Shown piece after piece: positions 32,726-41,896 of a stretch of DNA of 64,000 nt; positions within the stretch are counted from its first letter, which is position 1, and every line of letters begins with the position of its first letter. The DNA comes from JANMJD01 sp963828405 (GTDB taxonomy: Bacteria; Actinomycetota; Acidimicrobiia; Acidimicrobiales; Ilumatobacteraceae). Made by a program: the position numbers and the translations under genes. The stretch lies in assembly GCA_963828405.1 (NCBI GenBank), contig CAWHEG010000031.1, forward strand, positions 1,426,001-1,490,000, given 5' to 3'. The notes beneath the pieces are model-generated. The model worked only from the letters and a program-made list of their open reading frames with translations, did no database searches and was not told the origin of the DNA.

Positions 32726-33697
32726 TCAGCCGAGCGCCTGTTCGGCCAGGTCGGGGAAGACCTTGCCGACCTTGGAGGTCAGCCAGTCGCCGTATGTTCC
32801 TCCGACGTGTCGCAGGTTGGCGCGGTCCCAGCGCTCCTTCGAGTCGTCGGGGGCGACCCAGCCGTCGTCGATGGCGATCGGTTCGATCACCGCGTCCCAA
32901 CCCGGGTCGAGGAAGAACGGGAACGAGAGGCGGTCGCCGTCGGCGTGGTTGCGCACCCGGTGGGGCGTCGAGCGGTATCGGCCGGCCGTCAGCCGGTCGA
33001 GCATGTCACCCAGGTTGCACACCAGCAGCTCCGGATCGGCGGGGACCTCGGCCCACCGTCCATCGGGCCGCTTCACCTCCAACCCCGGGCGACCGTCGTG
33101 GGCCAGCAGGGTGAGCAGGCCGTAGTCGCTGTGCTCGCCGACCCCCCAGCGGGCGGCGCCCGCCGCCCCTGGCGGGTGGGGCGGGTAGCGGAAGATGCGG
33201 AACAGCACCGTCGGTTCGGCGGCGAGCCCGCGACGGAAGAAGCCGTCACCGAGGCCGAGCCCCTCGGCCATCGCGGCGAGCGTTCGCTGACCCACGGCCT
33301 CGACGGCGGCCATCCAGGCCTCGACGCTCCGTCGCAGCTCACCGCCGTCGTCGGGCCACAGGTTCGGCCCGTGCAGCGGGCGCCCAGCGACCACGGCCGG
33401 GTGCCCCGCCAGTAGATCGCGCCCGACGTAGTAGCCCTCCTTCAGGTCGGCGACGCCTGAGGTCAGCTCTCCGCCGAGCGGGAACCAACCCCGCCACGCC
33501 CGACCCGAGCCGGCCATCGCCACCGCGCCCTTCTCGGCCTCGGATCGGGAGAAGAACTCGCGCGCCGCAGCGTCCATCGCGTGGCGCAGCTCGGGGGTGA
33601 TGCCGTGCCCGGCGAGGAGGAAGAAGCCCACCTCACGGCATGCGGCGTCGATACGCCGGGGGGCGTCGGTGGCGCCGAGGTCGATGATCGGGACCAT
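32726..33697 (-). CDS. Isopenicillin N synthase-family 2-oxoglutarate/Fe(II) oxygenase
   Basis: 323 residues. N-terminal DIOX_N part: VPIIDLGATD...REVGFFLLAGHGI. In the double-stranded beta-helix the iron ligands are the His and Asp of GEHSDYGLLT and the His of YRSTPHRVRN. The Arg-x-Ser motif for 2-oxoglutarate is in GDRLSFPFF. The substrate is not predictable. TACCCT (33709-33704 on this strand) lies 6 nt before the ATG, suggesting a leaderless mRNA. It appears to be native sequence at the right edge of the degenerate island. Confidence 0.87.
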   Translation of the reverse strand: MVPIIDLGATDAPRRIDAACREVGFFLLAGHGITPELRHAMDAAAREFFSRSEAEKGAVAMAGSGRAWRGWFPLGGELTSGVADLKEGYYVGRDLLAGHPAVVAGRPLHGPNLWPDDGGELRRSVEAWMAAVEAVGQRTLAAMAEGLGLGDGFFRRGLAAEPTVLFRIFRYPPHPPGAAGAARWGVGEHSDYGLLTLLAHDGRPGLEVKRPDGRWAEVPADPELLVCNLGDMLDRLTAGRYRSTPHRVRNHADGDRLSFPFFLDPGWDAVIEPIAIDDGWVAPDDSKERWDRANLRHVGGTYGDWLTSKVGKVFPDLAEQALG

Positions 33698-33824
33698 TCC
33701 CGCAGGGTAACCGGCGTCGGCGCCCTCGATCCGCGCCCACGTTGCGGATGTGGAGCTCCAGAAAGCATCGCACTTCGATGGGAAATCCGCGCTCCGCGGT
33801 GGGCGATGCCCAGCGTTCAGGCAC

Positions 33825-33830
33825 TAGAAT
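33825..33830 (+). promoter_or_regulatory. -10 box TAGAAT of the riboswitch-terC transcript
   Basis: TAGAAT precedes the riboswitch aptamer by about 10 nt. No clear -35. Confidence 0.4.
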
Positions 33831-33835
33831 GTGCT

Positions 33836-33926
33836 CTGCGAAGGGGAGTATCCCACGAGGTCCGTCGTCATCACGTCCCCCCGGGGGCCGGCGGGGCCAG
33901 CCCACCTGGGCGGAGAGACCTTCCAG
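33836..33926 (+). ncRNA. yybP-ykoY (manganese) riboswitch
   Basis: The 5' element GAAGGGGAGTA (33840-33850) and the 3' element CCTGGGCGGAGAGACCTTC (33905-33923) match the conserved ends of the yybP-ykoY aptamer. GAAGG pairs with CCTTC to close P1, and the internal GGGGGCCGGCGG occupies the other conserved arm. It sits in the leader of a TerC-family gene, a classic partner of this Mn2+-sensing riboswitch. The expression platform between 33927 and 34029 was not resolved. Confidence 0.85.
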
Positions 33927-34029
33927 CCGATGCGCCAACGGTCGAGCTGGAGCCTTTCGCGGGTTCACAGTGAGGTCGTGACGCAGCGTTCGTCCATTCC
34001 GACCCAGGTGACCCACAAGGAGCAACCCC

Positions 34030-35031
34030 ATGCTGCTCGCAGCCGGCGAATCGCGCCGAAACTTCGCCGACATCGACGTGCCCATGTGGGCCTGGCTGGC
34101 GCTCGTCGCCGTCATCGGCCTGATGCTCGCCGTCGATCTGTTCCGGCATCGCGACGACCACGAACCGACGCCCCGCGAGGCGCTGTTCGAGTCGGCGATC
34201 TGGGTGATGTGCGGCCTCGCCTTCGGCGGGGTGATGCTCGCCGCGTTCGGCGGGGCGGCCTTCGGCGAGTACCTCAGCGGCTATCTGATCGAGAAGTCGC
34301 TGAGCGTCGACAACGTCTTCGTCTGGTCGATGCTGTTCACCACCCTCGCCATCCCGCTCAAGTTCCAGCACCGGGTGCTCTTCTGGGGGATCTTCGGGGC
34401 GCTCACCCTGCGGGCGCTGTTCATCGGACTGGGCAGTGCGCTGATCACCAAGTTCTGGTGGGTGCTGCTCGTCTTCGGCGTGTTCCTCGTGCTCACCGGC
34501 ATCAAGATCATCCGTCACCGGGCCGACGAGGGTCACGCCGAGGCGACCCGCGGCATCGGGTTGCTGCGCCGCTTCATGCCGGTGTCCGAGGAGCTCGACG
34601 GTCACAAGTTCTTCACCCGCCTGAACGGCCGGCGAGCGGCGACGCCGTTGCTCGCCGCGCTGGTGGTCGTCGAGGTCACCGACCTGATCTTCGCCATCGA
34701 CTCGGTGCCGGCGATCCTCGCCGTGTCGCAGGAGCCGTTCCTGGTGTTCGCCTCGAACGCCTTCGCCATCCTCGGTCTCCGGGCGATGTACTTCCTGCTG
34801 GCCAACGCCCGCGAGAAGTTCCACTACTTGTCCCACGCCCTCGGCGGGGTGCTGGTGTTCGTCGGCATCAAGATGGCCGCCTCCCACTGGTACCACGTCA
34901 ACACCTTCGTCGCGCTGGGGGTGATCATGGGGATCCTGGTCGCGGCGATCGTGCTGTCGATCCGCCGGCAGGGCAGCCTGGAGCCGCCGGTCGAGGCGGG
35001 CGGAGTGAAGGCCGTACCGGCTCTGGAGTAA
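34030..35031 (+). CDS. TerC/Alx-family integral membrane protein
   Basis: 333 residues with about nine hydrophobic helices. The family motifs are EKSLSVDNVFVWSMLF (acidic residues in the first repeat) and VVEVTDLIFAIDSVPAILAVS (second repeat). AAGGAG lies 8 nt upstream of the ATG. TerC/Alx proteins are metal-ion exporters, with Mn2+ export the best supported role, and the Mn2+-type riboswitch in the leader supports that here. No tellurite-resistance genes are adjacent. Confidence 0.9.
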   Translation: MLLAAGESRRNFADIDVPMWAWLALVAVIGLMLAVDLFRHRDDHEPTPREALFESAIWVMCGLAFGGVMLAAFGGAAFGEYLSGYLIEKSLSVDNVFVWSMLFTTLAIPLKFQHRVLFWGIFGALTLRALFIGLGSALITKFWWVLLVFGVFLVLTGIKIIRHRADEGHAEATRGIGLLRRFMPVSEELDGHKFFTRLNGRRAATPLLAALVVVEVTDLIFAIDSVPAILAVSQEPFLVFASNAFAILGLRAMYFLLANAREKFHYLSHALGGVLVFVGIKMAASHWYHVNTFVALGVIMGILVAAIVLSIRRQGSLEPPVEAGGVKAVPALE

Positions 35032-35947
35032 GCCCGGCAGCAGCCTGGATTAGGTCGCCCAACCAGCCGGCCACCAACCGTTCCCACCCGTCACCGCTGC
35101 CCGGGCGAGAGCGACCCCACACAGATCCGGTCGACCGCCGGCGGCGAGCTTCAGCCGGTCATCGTTGACGTCGTCGGGCACCAGAACACCGGTCATCGGC
35201 CCGCACCCAACACCCATCCCAGGTGCCGATCGTCGATCCTGGGCGAATGTGGAGGACGCCTTTGCGAGCGATCGGCACCAGCAGCACGAAACGATGGGGG
35301 AACGACATACCAGGCGACGGTACGCCCAGGGTCTGCCACCCTCGCCCGGGTCACCCTGCAGTGTCCATCTCCGCCCGGTTCTCACCGTTTCCCCGAAAAA
35401 TGTCCGGTGGCCACCCTCGAACGAGAATGGCCACCAGTCAGTTCACCGGGTCGTCGACCAGCGCAGAATGGGCGTTATGCGCCACTGCCACCCGGAGAAA
35501 TCAGGCAGGCTGTACCTCTGCGAACAAGGTGGAGAGGCGCATCTGAACCGCCCGATACGCCTCGGCGAGTTCCTGGTGCTCGGTCTTGGCCTCGGTGGCG
35601 GTGCGTTCGGTACGTCGGCGTTCGAGCCACCCACCGGCTCGCATGTTCGCATTGTTCGCCGCGTAGACCCGGCTCTGAGCAGCCTGCTCAAGCTCACGGG
35701 CATCAGCGATTCCCCGTTGCGGCCTGACGACCAGCACCAACGGGTCCTGCCCGGCCGATGAGCTGAGCAGCGCCGGGTTGAGTGTCGATGAGCATGGTGG
35801 TTTGCCCGGTGGGTGGCCCCCAGAGGACTTGGGCGGTGGTGGTCGGGATGGTGATGGCGAACACCGGGGCTCGGCTCGGTGTTGGGTGCGCAGATCATGG
35901 ATCGCAGTGCGAAGCATCCGAGGGTTGCTTCAGGTATGGTTCCTATT
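35032..35947. other. Gene-poor interval with mobile-element-like remnants
   Basis: 916 bp without a convincing intact gene. At 35406-35435 GGTGGCCA and TGGCCACC flank CGAACGAGAA, a layout like IS21-family element ends. On the minus strand about 35501-35780 reads LEQAAQSRVYAANNANMRAGGWLERRRTERTATEAKTEH, a plausible helical remnant in one frame that continues in another frame upstream. No transposase domain is recognisable. Confidence 0.4.
35406..35435. repeat. Inverted repeat resembling an IS21-type terminus
   Basis: GGTGGCCA (35406-35413) and TGGCCACC (35428-35435) are perfect 8-bp arms around a 14-nt spacer ending in CGAACGAGAA. Similar half-repeats end IS21-family elements. No istA/istB reading frame is seen, so at most a relic. 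Confidence 0.35.
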
Positions 35948-36883
35948 ATGAATCCGGCTGCTCGGAGGCTGCATCGAGGGCTGGTTGCCGCCGGCCTGGC
36001 TCTGCCCTGCCTGGTGTCCGGGTGCGCGAGCACCGCACCGACCGGTGAACGGACCGGTCGCCCGCAGGTGGTGGTCACGTCCGCCGTGCTCGGATCGGTG
36101 GTCGGCGACGTCGTGGGGGATCTGGCCGATGTGGCCGTGCTGATGCCCAACGGCGCCGACCCGCACGAGTGGAGCCCCTCGGCCAAGGACGTCGAGCGGC
36201 TCTCGGACGCCGATCTCGTCGTCGACAACGGCCTCGGCCTGGAAGGCCATTTGCAGGACCCGCTGCGCGAGGCGGCGGGCCGGGGCGTGACGGTGTTCAC
36301 CCTGGCCGACCACATCACGGTGCGCCGGGTGAAGGCCGGGGAGGGCGTCGATCCCGACGATCCCGACCAGGCGCCCGGCGCCGAGGATCCGCACCTGTGG
36401 ATGGATCCGTTGACGATGCGCCAGTGGATCGCCCCGCTGGTCGAGGTGCTGCGCGCTCTCGGCGTCGATGCGGCCGCCAACGCCGCCGAGGTGGAGGCGG
36501 ACCTCGGCGCGCTCGACGCCGAGGTGGCCGGGATCGTGGCACTCATCCCCCCCGGGCGCCGCAAGCTGGTCACCGGTCACGAGTCGATGGGCTACTTCGC
36601 CGAGCGTTACGGGTTCGTACTGGTCGGCGCGGTGATCCCCTCGGTGACCTCGCAGGCCCAGGCGTCGGCCGGCGAACTGGCGGCGCTCGCCGACAGGATC
36701 GCCGCGGCGGGGACGCCTGCGGTGTTCACCGAGATCGGCACGTCGGCGGCCACGGTCGAGGCCGTGGCCCGTGACACCGGGACCGCTGTCGTCGAGTTGT
36801 CGACCCACACCCTGCCGGCCGACGGCACGTATCGTTCGTTCGTGCTCGACATCGCCAACACCGTCGCCGATGCGTTGCGCTGA
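35948..36883 (+). CDS. znuA: Zinc/manganese ABC transporter substrate-binding lipoprotein
   Basis: 311 residues from ATG 35948; an in-frame ATG at 35936 is also possible. Lipoprotein signal with lipobox LVSGC near residue 20. Metal-ligand motifs of the ZnuA/TroA family: DPHEWSPS (His), EDPHLWMDP (His), GHESMGYFAERYG (His) and FTEIGTSAAT (Glu/Asp region). The flexible loop is acidic (DPDDPDQAPGAED) rather than His-rich. First gene of a three-gene importer followed by a convergent Zur-type gene, which favours zinc. Confidence 0.88.
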   Translation: MNPAARRLHRGLVAAGLALPCLVSGCASTAPTGERTGRPQVVVTSAVLGSVVGDVVGDLADVAVLMPNGADPHEWSPSAKDVERLSDADLVVDNGLGLEGHLQDPLREAAGRGVTVFTLADHITVRRVKAGEGVDPDDPDQAPGAEDPHLWMDPLTMRQWIAPLVEVLRALGVDAAANAAEVEADLGALDAEVAGIVALIPPGRRKLVTGHESMGYFAERYGFVLVGAVIPSVTSQAQASAGELAALADRIAAAGTPAVFTEIGTSAATVEAVARDTGTAVVELSTHTLPADGTYRSFVLDIANTVADALR

Positions 36884-36919
36884 TGCACGCCGGACGATGA
36901 CCCGAGCGGGGGTTCAGCC

Positions 36920-37798
36920 GTGCGCTGGCTGGTGAGCCCGTTCGTCGACAACCCGTTCCTGCAGCGCTCGCTGCTCGCCGGCATCCTCGTGGCCATCTCC
37001 TGCGCCATCGCCGGCACGTTCGTGGTGCTGCGCAGCCTGGCGTTCCTCGGTGACGCACTGGCCCACGGCGTCCTGCCCGGTGTGGCCGGCGCCCTGCTCG
37101 TCGGGGCTCCCGGCATCCTCGGGGCGGCGGTCGGCGCAGCCGTGATGATCGCCGGGGTCAACCTCGTCACCAGTCGGTCGCGGCTGAGCAGCGACACCGC
37201 CATCGGTCTGCTGTTCGTCGGGATGCTCGCCCTCGGGGTGATGATGGTCTCGCGCTCGAACTCGTTCACCGGCGACATCGTCGGCATCCTGTTCGGCGAG
37301 ATCCTCGGGGTGTCCCGCCACGACCTCGTTCAACAGGCGGTGGCCGCCGCGGTCGTCGCCGCCATCGCCCGGGTGTTCGCCCGGCCGTTCCTGATGCTCT
37401 CGTTCGATCCCGAGCAGGCCGACGTCGCCGGCTGGCCGGCGCGGCGCTTCGAACTGCTGATGCTGGTGATGGTCACGATCTGCGTGGTGATGTCGTTCCA
37501 GACGGTCGGCACCCTGCTGGTGTTCGGGATGCTGCTCGCACCCGCCGGCACGGGCGCGCTGCTCGCCCGGCGGGTGCCGGTGATGATGCTCTGGGGCGTT
37601 GCCGTCGGCTCGGTGTCGGTGTACATCGGCCTGCTGCTCAGCTACCACTTCGACCTGGCCGCCGGGGCGAGCGTCGTGGTCGTCGCCGTGGGGATCTTCT
37701 TCGCCGTGTTCACCGTCCAGGCCGTGGCGCAGGCGGTCCGCCGCCGTTCCTCGGCCGCCGTGCCTGTGGCCCGCCAGTCCTTGGGGGCACACGGATGA
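36920..37798 (+). CDS. znuB: Zinc/manganese ABC transporter permease
   Basis: 292 residues from GTG 36920, 36 bp behind the binding-protein gene. About eight hydrophobic helices; AFLGDALAHGVLPG and FQTVGTLLVFGMLLAPAGTG are signatures of ABC-3 family metal permeases. Its stop overlaps the ATPase start (ATGA), indicating coupled translation. Cytoplasmic-membrane channel of the importer. Confidence 0.9.
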   Translation: MRWLVSPFVDNPFLQRSLLAGILVAISCAIAGTFVVLRSLAFLGDALAHGVLPGVAGALLVGAPGILGAAVGAAVMIAGVNLVTSRSRLSSDTAIGLLFVGMLALGVMMVSRSNSFTGDIVGILFGEILGVSRHDLVQQAVAAAVVAAIARVFARPFLMLSFDPEQADVAGWPARRFELLMLVMVTICVVMSFQTVGTLLVFGMLLAPAGTGALLARRVPVMMLWGVAVGSVSVYIGLLLSYHFDLAAGASVVVVAVGIFFAVFTVQAVAQAVRRRSSAAVPVARQSLGAHG

Positions 37799-38598
37799 CG
37801 TCGCTGGTGATCGAGGCCAGCGGCCTGGCCATCGGCTACGACTCGCGCCCGGTGGTCGCGGGGATCGAGATCTCGCTGCGCGCCGGCGAGGCGCTGGCGC
37901 TGGTCGGCGTGAACGGCTCGGGCAAGTCGACGCTGCTCAAGACGCTGGCCGGTCTGCTCGCCCCCGTTGCCGGCGGGCTGCAGGTTTTCGGTGAGGCGCC
38001 CGGCGGGTCGGCCCACCGACTTGCCTATCTCGGCCAGTTCCATCCGGTGGGTGGTCTGCTCCCGTTGCAGGTGCGCGACGTGGTGTTGATGGCCCGGTAT
38101 CGGCGGCGTGGCCTGCTGGGGCGGATCACGGCGGCCGACCGGGCGGCGGTCGCCCGTTCGTTGGAACGGTTGGGCATCACCGAGCTCGCCTCGCTGCCGC
38201 TGCGCTCGTTGTCGGGCGGCCAGCAGCAGCGGGTGTACCTCGCCCACGCGCTGGCCTGCGAGGCCGACCTGATCCTGCTCGATGAGCCCACCTCCGGGCT
38301 CGATGCCGCGGCCAACGAGCGCTACGCCGAACTGGTCCGCGAGGAGCTCGCCCGTGGCGCCGCGGTGGTCACCGCCACCCACGACGTGAGCGACGCCGCC
38401 CGCGGTGACCAGGCCATCCTGCTGGCCGGGCGGGTGGTGGCCGCCGGTCGCCCCGGCGACGTGCTCACCCCCGAGCGGCTGTCCGACGCCTTCGGGATCG
38501 CGCTGCTCGCCGTGCCCCACGAGGGTCACACCGACATCGTCATCCCCGACCGGCCCCATGCCCACGACCACGAGATCGGCGACCACCGCCACACCTGA
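37795..38598 (+). CDS. znuC: Zinc/manganese ABC transporter ATP-binding protein with His-rich tail
   Basis: 267 residues. Walker A is GVNGSGKST (about 39-47), the Q-loop GQFHPVGG, signature LSGGQQQR, Walker B LILLDEPTSGLD, and the H-loop ATHDVSDA. The last 15 residues (PHAHDHEIGDHRHT) contain five His, an unusual C-terminal metal-binding tail that could sense or buffer zinc. It overlaps the permease gene by 4 bp and converges on the Zur-type gene. Confidence 0.92.
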   Translation: MTSLVIEASGLAIGYDSRPVVAGIEISLRAGEALALVGVNGSGKSTLLKTLAGLLAPVAGGLQVFGEAPGGSAHRLAYLGQFHPVGGLLPLQVRDVVLMARYRRRGLLGRITAADRAAVARSLERLGITELASLPLRSLSGGQQQRVYLAHALACEADLILLDEPTSGLDAAANERYAELVREELARGAAVVTATHDVSDAARGDQAILLAGRVVAAGRPGDVLTPERLSDAFGIALLAVPHEGHTDIVIPDRPHAHDHEIGDHRHT

Positions 38599-38622
38599 TG
38601 TCGGGTGCCGCCGGCAACGTGG

Positions 38623-39075
38623 TCAGGCGCAACGGGCGCAGGTGCCGACGACGTCGAGACGGTGGCCCGAGGCGGTGAACCCGGTGTCGCCGATCGCCTC
38701 GTGGAGGACCGACTCCAGGCTGCGCTCGGCCGTGGCGGGCACGACGAAGTCGTCGACGCGGCCGCAGGCCACGCAGATCAGGTGGTGATGGTGGCCGATC
38801 AGGTCTTCGGCCAACTCGTAGCGGGCCCGGTCGTCGCTGCTGACCACCTTCTGCACCACGTCGACCTCCTCGAGCGTGGCCAGGTTGCGGTACACCGAGC
38901 TCTGGGTGAGCTTGGGCCGGGTGTCGAGCAGGTCGGGGATCGTCGCCGGACGCCCGAGCGAGGCGAGCAGCTCGACCAGCTCGCGCCGACCCGACGTGTA
39001 GAGCTGATCGGCACCCCGCAGCCGGGAGGCGGCGGCGTCGTGCACCTGGCCCATGTCGATCGGCGAGATCCCCAC
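38623..39075 (-). CDS. zur: Fur-family metalloregulator, probably Zur
   Basis: 150 residues from GTG 39075. TAGGCT (39087-39082 on this strand) is 6 nt before it, suggesting a leaderless start. Winged helix: PTIPDLLDTRPKLTQSSVYRNLATLEEVDVV (with A for the first P). Metal sites: EDLIGHHHHLICVACG and the C-terminal CARCA form the structural Cys4 zinc site plus a His-rich sensory site. Convergence with the metal ABC importer supports a zinc-uptake repressor. No Zur box was located by eye upstream of the importer. Confidence 0.85.
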   Translation of the reverse strand: MGISPIDMGQVHDAAASRLRGADQLYTSGRRELVELLASLGRPATIPDLLDTRPKLTQSSVYRNLATLEEVDVVQKVVSSDDRARYELAEDLIGHHHHLICVACGRVDDFVVPATAERSLESVLHEAIGDTGFTASGHRLDVVGTCARCA

Positions 39076-39178
39076 TTCGCCAGCCTACCGATCTCACGAG
39101 AACAGCCGGGAATGCCCGGAACGACCCGAACGCGGGGCATCGCGTACCATCCGGGAACAGCGCGCGAGAGGGGACAAC

Positions 39179-40283
39179 GTGAGAGGCATCGTCTACGACG
39201 GTTCGACGACCAGCTTGGTGACCGGGCTGGAGCTGCGCGATCCCGGTCCGCGCGACGTGATCGTGCAGATCGTCGCCGCCGGTCTGTGCCACAGCGACCT
39301 GTCGTACATGAGCGGCCTCTACCCCGTGCCGTCGCCGGGGGTGTGCGGCCACGAGGCGGCCGGCATCGTCGCCGAGGTCGGCTCCGCCGTCACCCACGTC
39401 GAGCCCGGTGACCACGTCGTCGTGGCCACGCTCGCCGCCTGCGGGATGTGCCGAGTACTGCCACGACGGTCGTCCGACGGCCTGCCGGGCGACGCTCGGC
39501 AACTGGAGCCAGCCGTTCACCCTCGACGGCGATCCGATCTACAACTTCGCCGCCACCAGCGCCTTCGCCGAGCGCACGGTGGTGCGCGACATCCAGTGCG
39601 TCAAGATCCCCGACGACGTGCCGCTCACCTCGGCCGCCCTCGTCGGTTGCGGCGTGGTCACCGGCATGGGCGCAGTGTTCAACCGGGCGAACGTCGAGCG
39701 TGGTCAGTCGGCCGTCGTGTTCGGGGTCGGTGGGGTCGGGCTGAACGTGATCCAGGCCCTCAAGGTGCAGGGCGCGACGACGATCATCGCCGTGGACACC
39801 GTCGCCGACAAGGAGGGGCTGGCCCACCGGTTCGGGGCGACCCACTTCCTCGACGGCGGTCGCGACGACCTCGTCGCCGCCGTGGTCGCCATCTGCCCGT
39901 TCAACGAATCGATGCCCAGGGGGCCGTTCAACGGCGGCGGCGTGAACTGGGCCTTCGACTGCGTCGCTCATCCGCAGGTCACCTGGAACGCGCTGGAATG
40001 CCTCGATTGGGAGGGCAACGTGGTCGTCATCGGCGTCTCCGGCCAGACCGCCGAGTTCCACGGGTTGTACGGCCGCCTGACCCAGGTCGACCGGGGGATC
40101 ATCGGCTGCCGGTACGGCACCATCTCGCCGCACCGCGACATCCCCCGGATCATCGAGCTCTACCGCCGCGGCGAGGTGCTGCTCGACGAGCTGGTCAGTG
40201 CGTCGTTCCCCGTGGAGCAGTGGCAGGACGCGGTGCACGAGATGGAGGCCGGCCGTGTCGCCCGCGGGGTGCTGACGTTCTGA
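39179..40283 (+). pseudogene. Zinc-dependent MDR alcohol dehydrogenase with a one-base insertion at 39451-39452
   Basis: Starts at GTG 39179 after GAGAGGGG. The first frame gives GLCHSDLSYMSG and VCGHEAAGIVAEVGS (catalytic zinc Cys/His) up to AACGMC. An extra C in the CC at 39451-39452 then shifts the frame. Removing it gives CGMCEYCHDGRPTACRATLG, restoring the four-Cys structural zinc lobe and the rest of the protein (VFGVGGVGLNVIQALK Rossmann motif) to 40283, about 367 residues. A class III-like alcohol dehydrogenase. Genuine lesion or base-call error. Followed by an acyl-CoA ligase and an SDR in the same orientation. Confidence 0.85.
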
Positions 40284-40308
40284 GCGGGACCGACGAGGAG
40301 GACGTCCG

Positions 40309-41859
40309 ATGGCATCGACGAACGAGATGATCGACCCGGCCGGCAAGACGCTGTGGGAGCTGATCACCGAACGCGCCGCGCTCACCGGCGACAAGCGGAT
40401 GGCCTATGACGAACAGGGCCGCACGATGACGTTCGGGGAGTACCGCGACCGGTGCGAGCGGGCGGCCGCCGGCCTGGCGTCCCGTGGCGTCGTCGAGGGG
40501 AGCCGCGTGTCGTGGATCCTGCCGTCGCGCTTCGAGTCGTTCGTCCTGGCCGGGGCGCTGGCCAGGCTCGGCGCCGTGCAGAACCCGATCCTGCCGATCT
40601 ACCGCCAGCGCGAGGTGGGGTTCATCACCCGTCAGAGCGGGTGCCGGTTGTTGATCGTGCCCGACATGTTCCGCGGTTTCTCCTTCCCGGAGATGGCCGC
40701 CGAGGCGACCGCCGGCCAGGGTGTGGACGTGCTCGTCGTCGATCCCGATCTGCCCGAGGGGGACCCGGCGACCCTTCCTCCGTTCCGTCCGGCGTTCACC
40801 GAGCTGCGCTGGTTGTTCTACTCCTCGGGCACGACGGCCGACCCCAAGGGGGCCCGGCACTGCGACCGATCGTTGTCGGCCGCCAACGACGGGATGCAGT
40901 GGTCGATGCAGGTCTCGAGCGCCGACAAGGCCGCCGTCGTCTTCCCGATCACCCACGTCGGCGGGTTGGTGTGGCTGTTCAACGCGATGCAGACGGGCGT
41001 CGAACTGCTGACGGTCGAGACGTTCAGTCCGACCGAGACGCCGCGTTGGCTGGGAGAACACGGCTGCACCTGCGCCGGAGCGGGGACGGTGTTCTGGCTC
41101 GCCTACCTTGCCGCGCAGCGCGCCCTGCCCGCCGGTGAGCGGCTGCTGCCCGACGTGCGGATCTTCAACGGCGGCGGTGCGCCCAAGCCCAAGAGCCTCC
41201 ACGCCGAGATGGTCGAGGCCTTCGGCGCTCCGCTGATCGGCGGTTGGGGTCTGACCGAGTCGCCGATCAACACGATGGTGCACGTCGACGATCCCGACGT
41301 GAAGAAGGCCGAGACCGACGGCCGCGCATGCCCCGGCGTGCAGCTCCGGGTGGTGATGGACGGCCGTCTGACGGGCGTCGGTGAGGAGGGCGAGCTGTGC
41401 GTCAAGGGTCCGCAGGTGTGCGACGGGTACCTCGACGACTCGCTCGACGCCGAGGCGTTCGACGACGAGGGCTGGTTCCACACCGGCGACCTGGGGGTGA
41501 TCGACGACGGCGGCTGGGTCTCGATCACCGGGCGGCTGAAGGACATCATCATCCGCAAGGGCGAGAACATCTCGGCCAAGGAGATCGAGGACCTGCTCTT
41601 CGCCCATCCGAAGGTCGCCGATGTCGCCGTGATCGGCGTGCCCGACGACGTCAGCGGCGAACGGGCCTGCGCCGTCGTCGTCACCCGTGGGGGCTCCGAG
41701 TCGATCGGTTTCACCGAGATGGTGGAGTATCTCAAGGAACGCCGGCTGTCCAACCACAAGCTCCCCGAGCAGTTGGAGTTCGTCGACGCCCTGCCCCGAA
41801 ACCCCAGCGGCAAGGTGCTCAAGCGGGACCTGCGCCAGACGTTCGGCGAACCCCGCTGA
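40309..41859 (+). CDS. AMP-dependent acyl-CoA ligase
   Basis: 516 residues from ATG 40309 behind GAGGAGG. Adenylate-forming motifs are LFYSSGTTADPKGARH (A3), GGWGLTESP (A5), GWFHTGDLG (A7) and GRLKDIIIRKGENISAKEIE (A8). The catalytic Lys is in NPSGKVLKRDL. Such enzymes activate medium-chain or cyclic carboxylic acids to CoA esters; the substrate is not predictable. Second gene of the dehydrogenase-ligase-SDR set, which together could oxidise an alcohol to an acid and activate it. Confidence 0.9.
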   Translation: MASTNEMIDPAGKTLWELITERAALTGDKRMAYDEQGRTMTFGEYRDRCERAAAGLASRGVVEGSRVSWILPSRFESFVLAGALARLGAVQNPILPIYRQREVGFITRQSGCRLLIVPDMFRGFSFPEMAAEATAGQGVDVLVVDPDLPEGDPATLPPFRPAFTELRWLFYSSGTTADPKGARHCDRSLSAANDGMQWSMQVSSADKAAVVFPITHVGGLVWLFNAMQTGVELLTVETFSPTETPRWLGEHGCTCAGAGTVFWLAYLAAQRALPAGERLLPDVRIFNGGGAPKPKSLHAEMVEAFGAPLIGGWGLTESPINTMVHVDDPDVKKAETDGRACPGVQLRVVMDGRLTGVGEEGELCVKGPQVCDGYLDDSLDAEAFDDEGWFHTGDLGVIDDGGWVSITGRLKDIIIRKGENISAKEIEDLLFAHPKVADVAVIGVPDDVSGERACAVVVTRGGSESIGFTEMVEYLKERRLSNHKLPEQLEFVDALPRNPSGKVLKRDLRQTFGEPR

Positions 41860-41896
41860 TCCATCCCGACCGCCCCATCAACGTGAGGACGCCACC

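Noticed and set aside
35165..35761. 198-codon plus-strand frame after terC
   Set aside because: No domain, poor composition and no ribosome binding site. It overlaps the remnant-like minus-strand segment.
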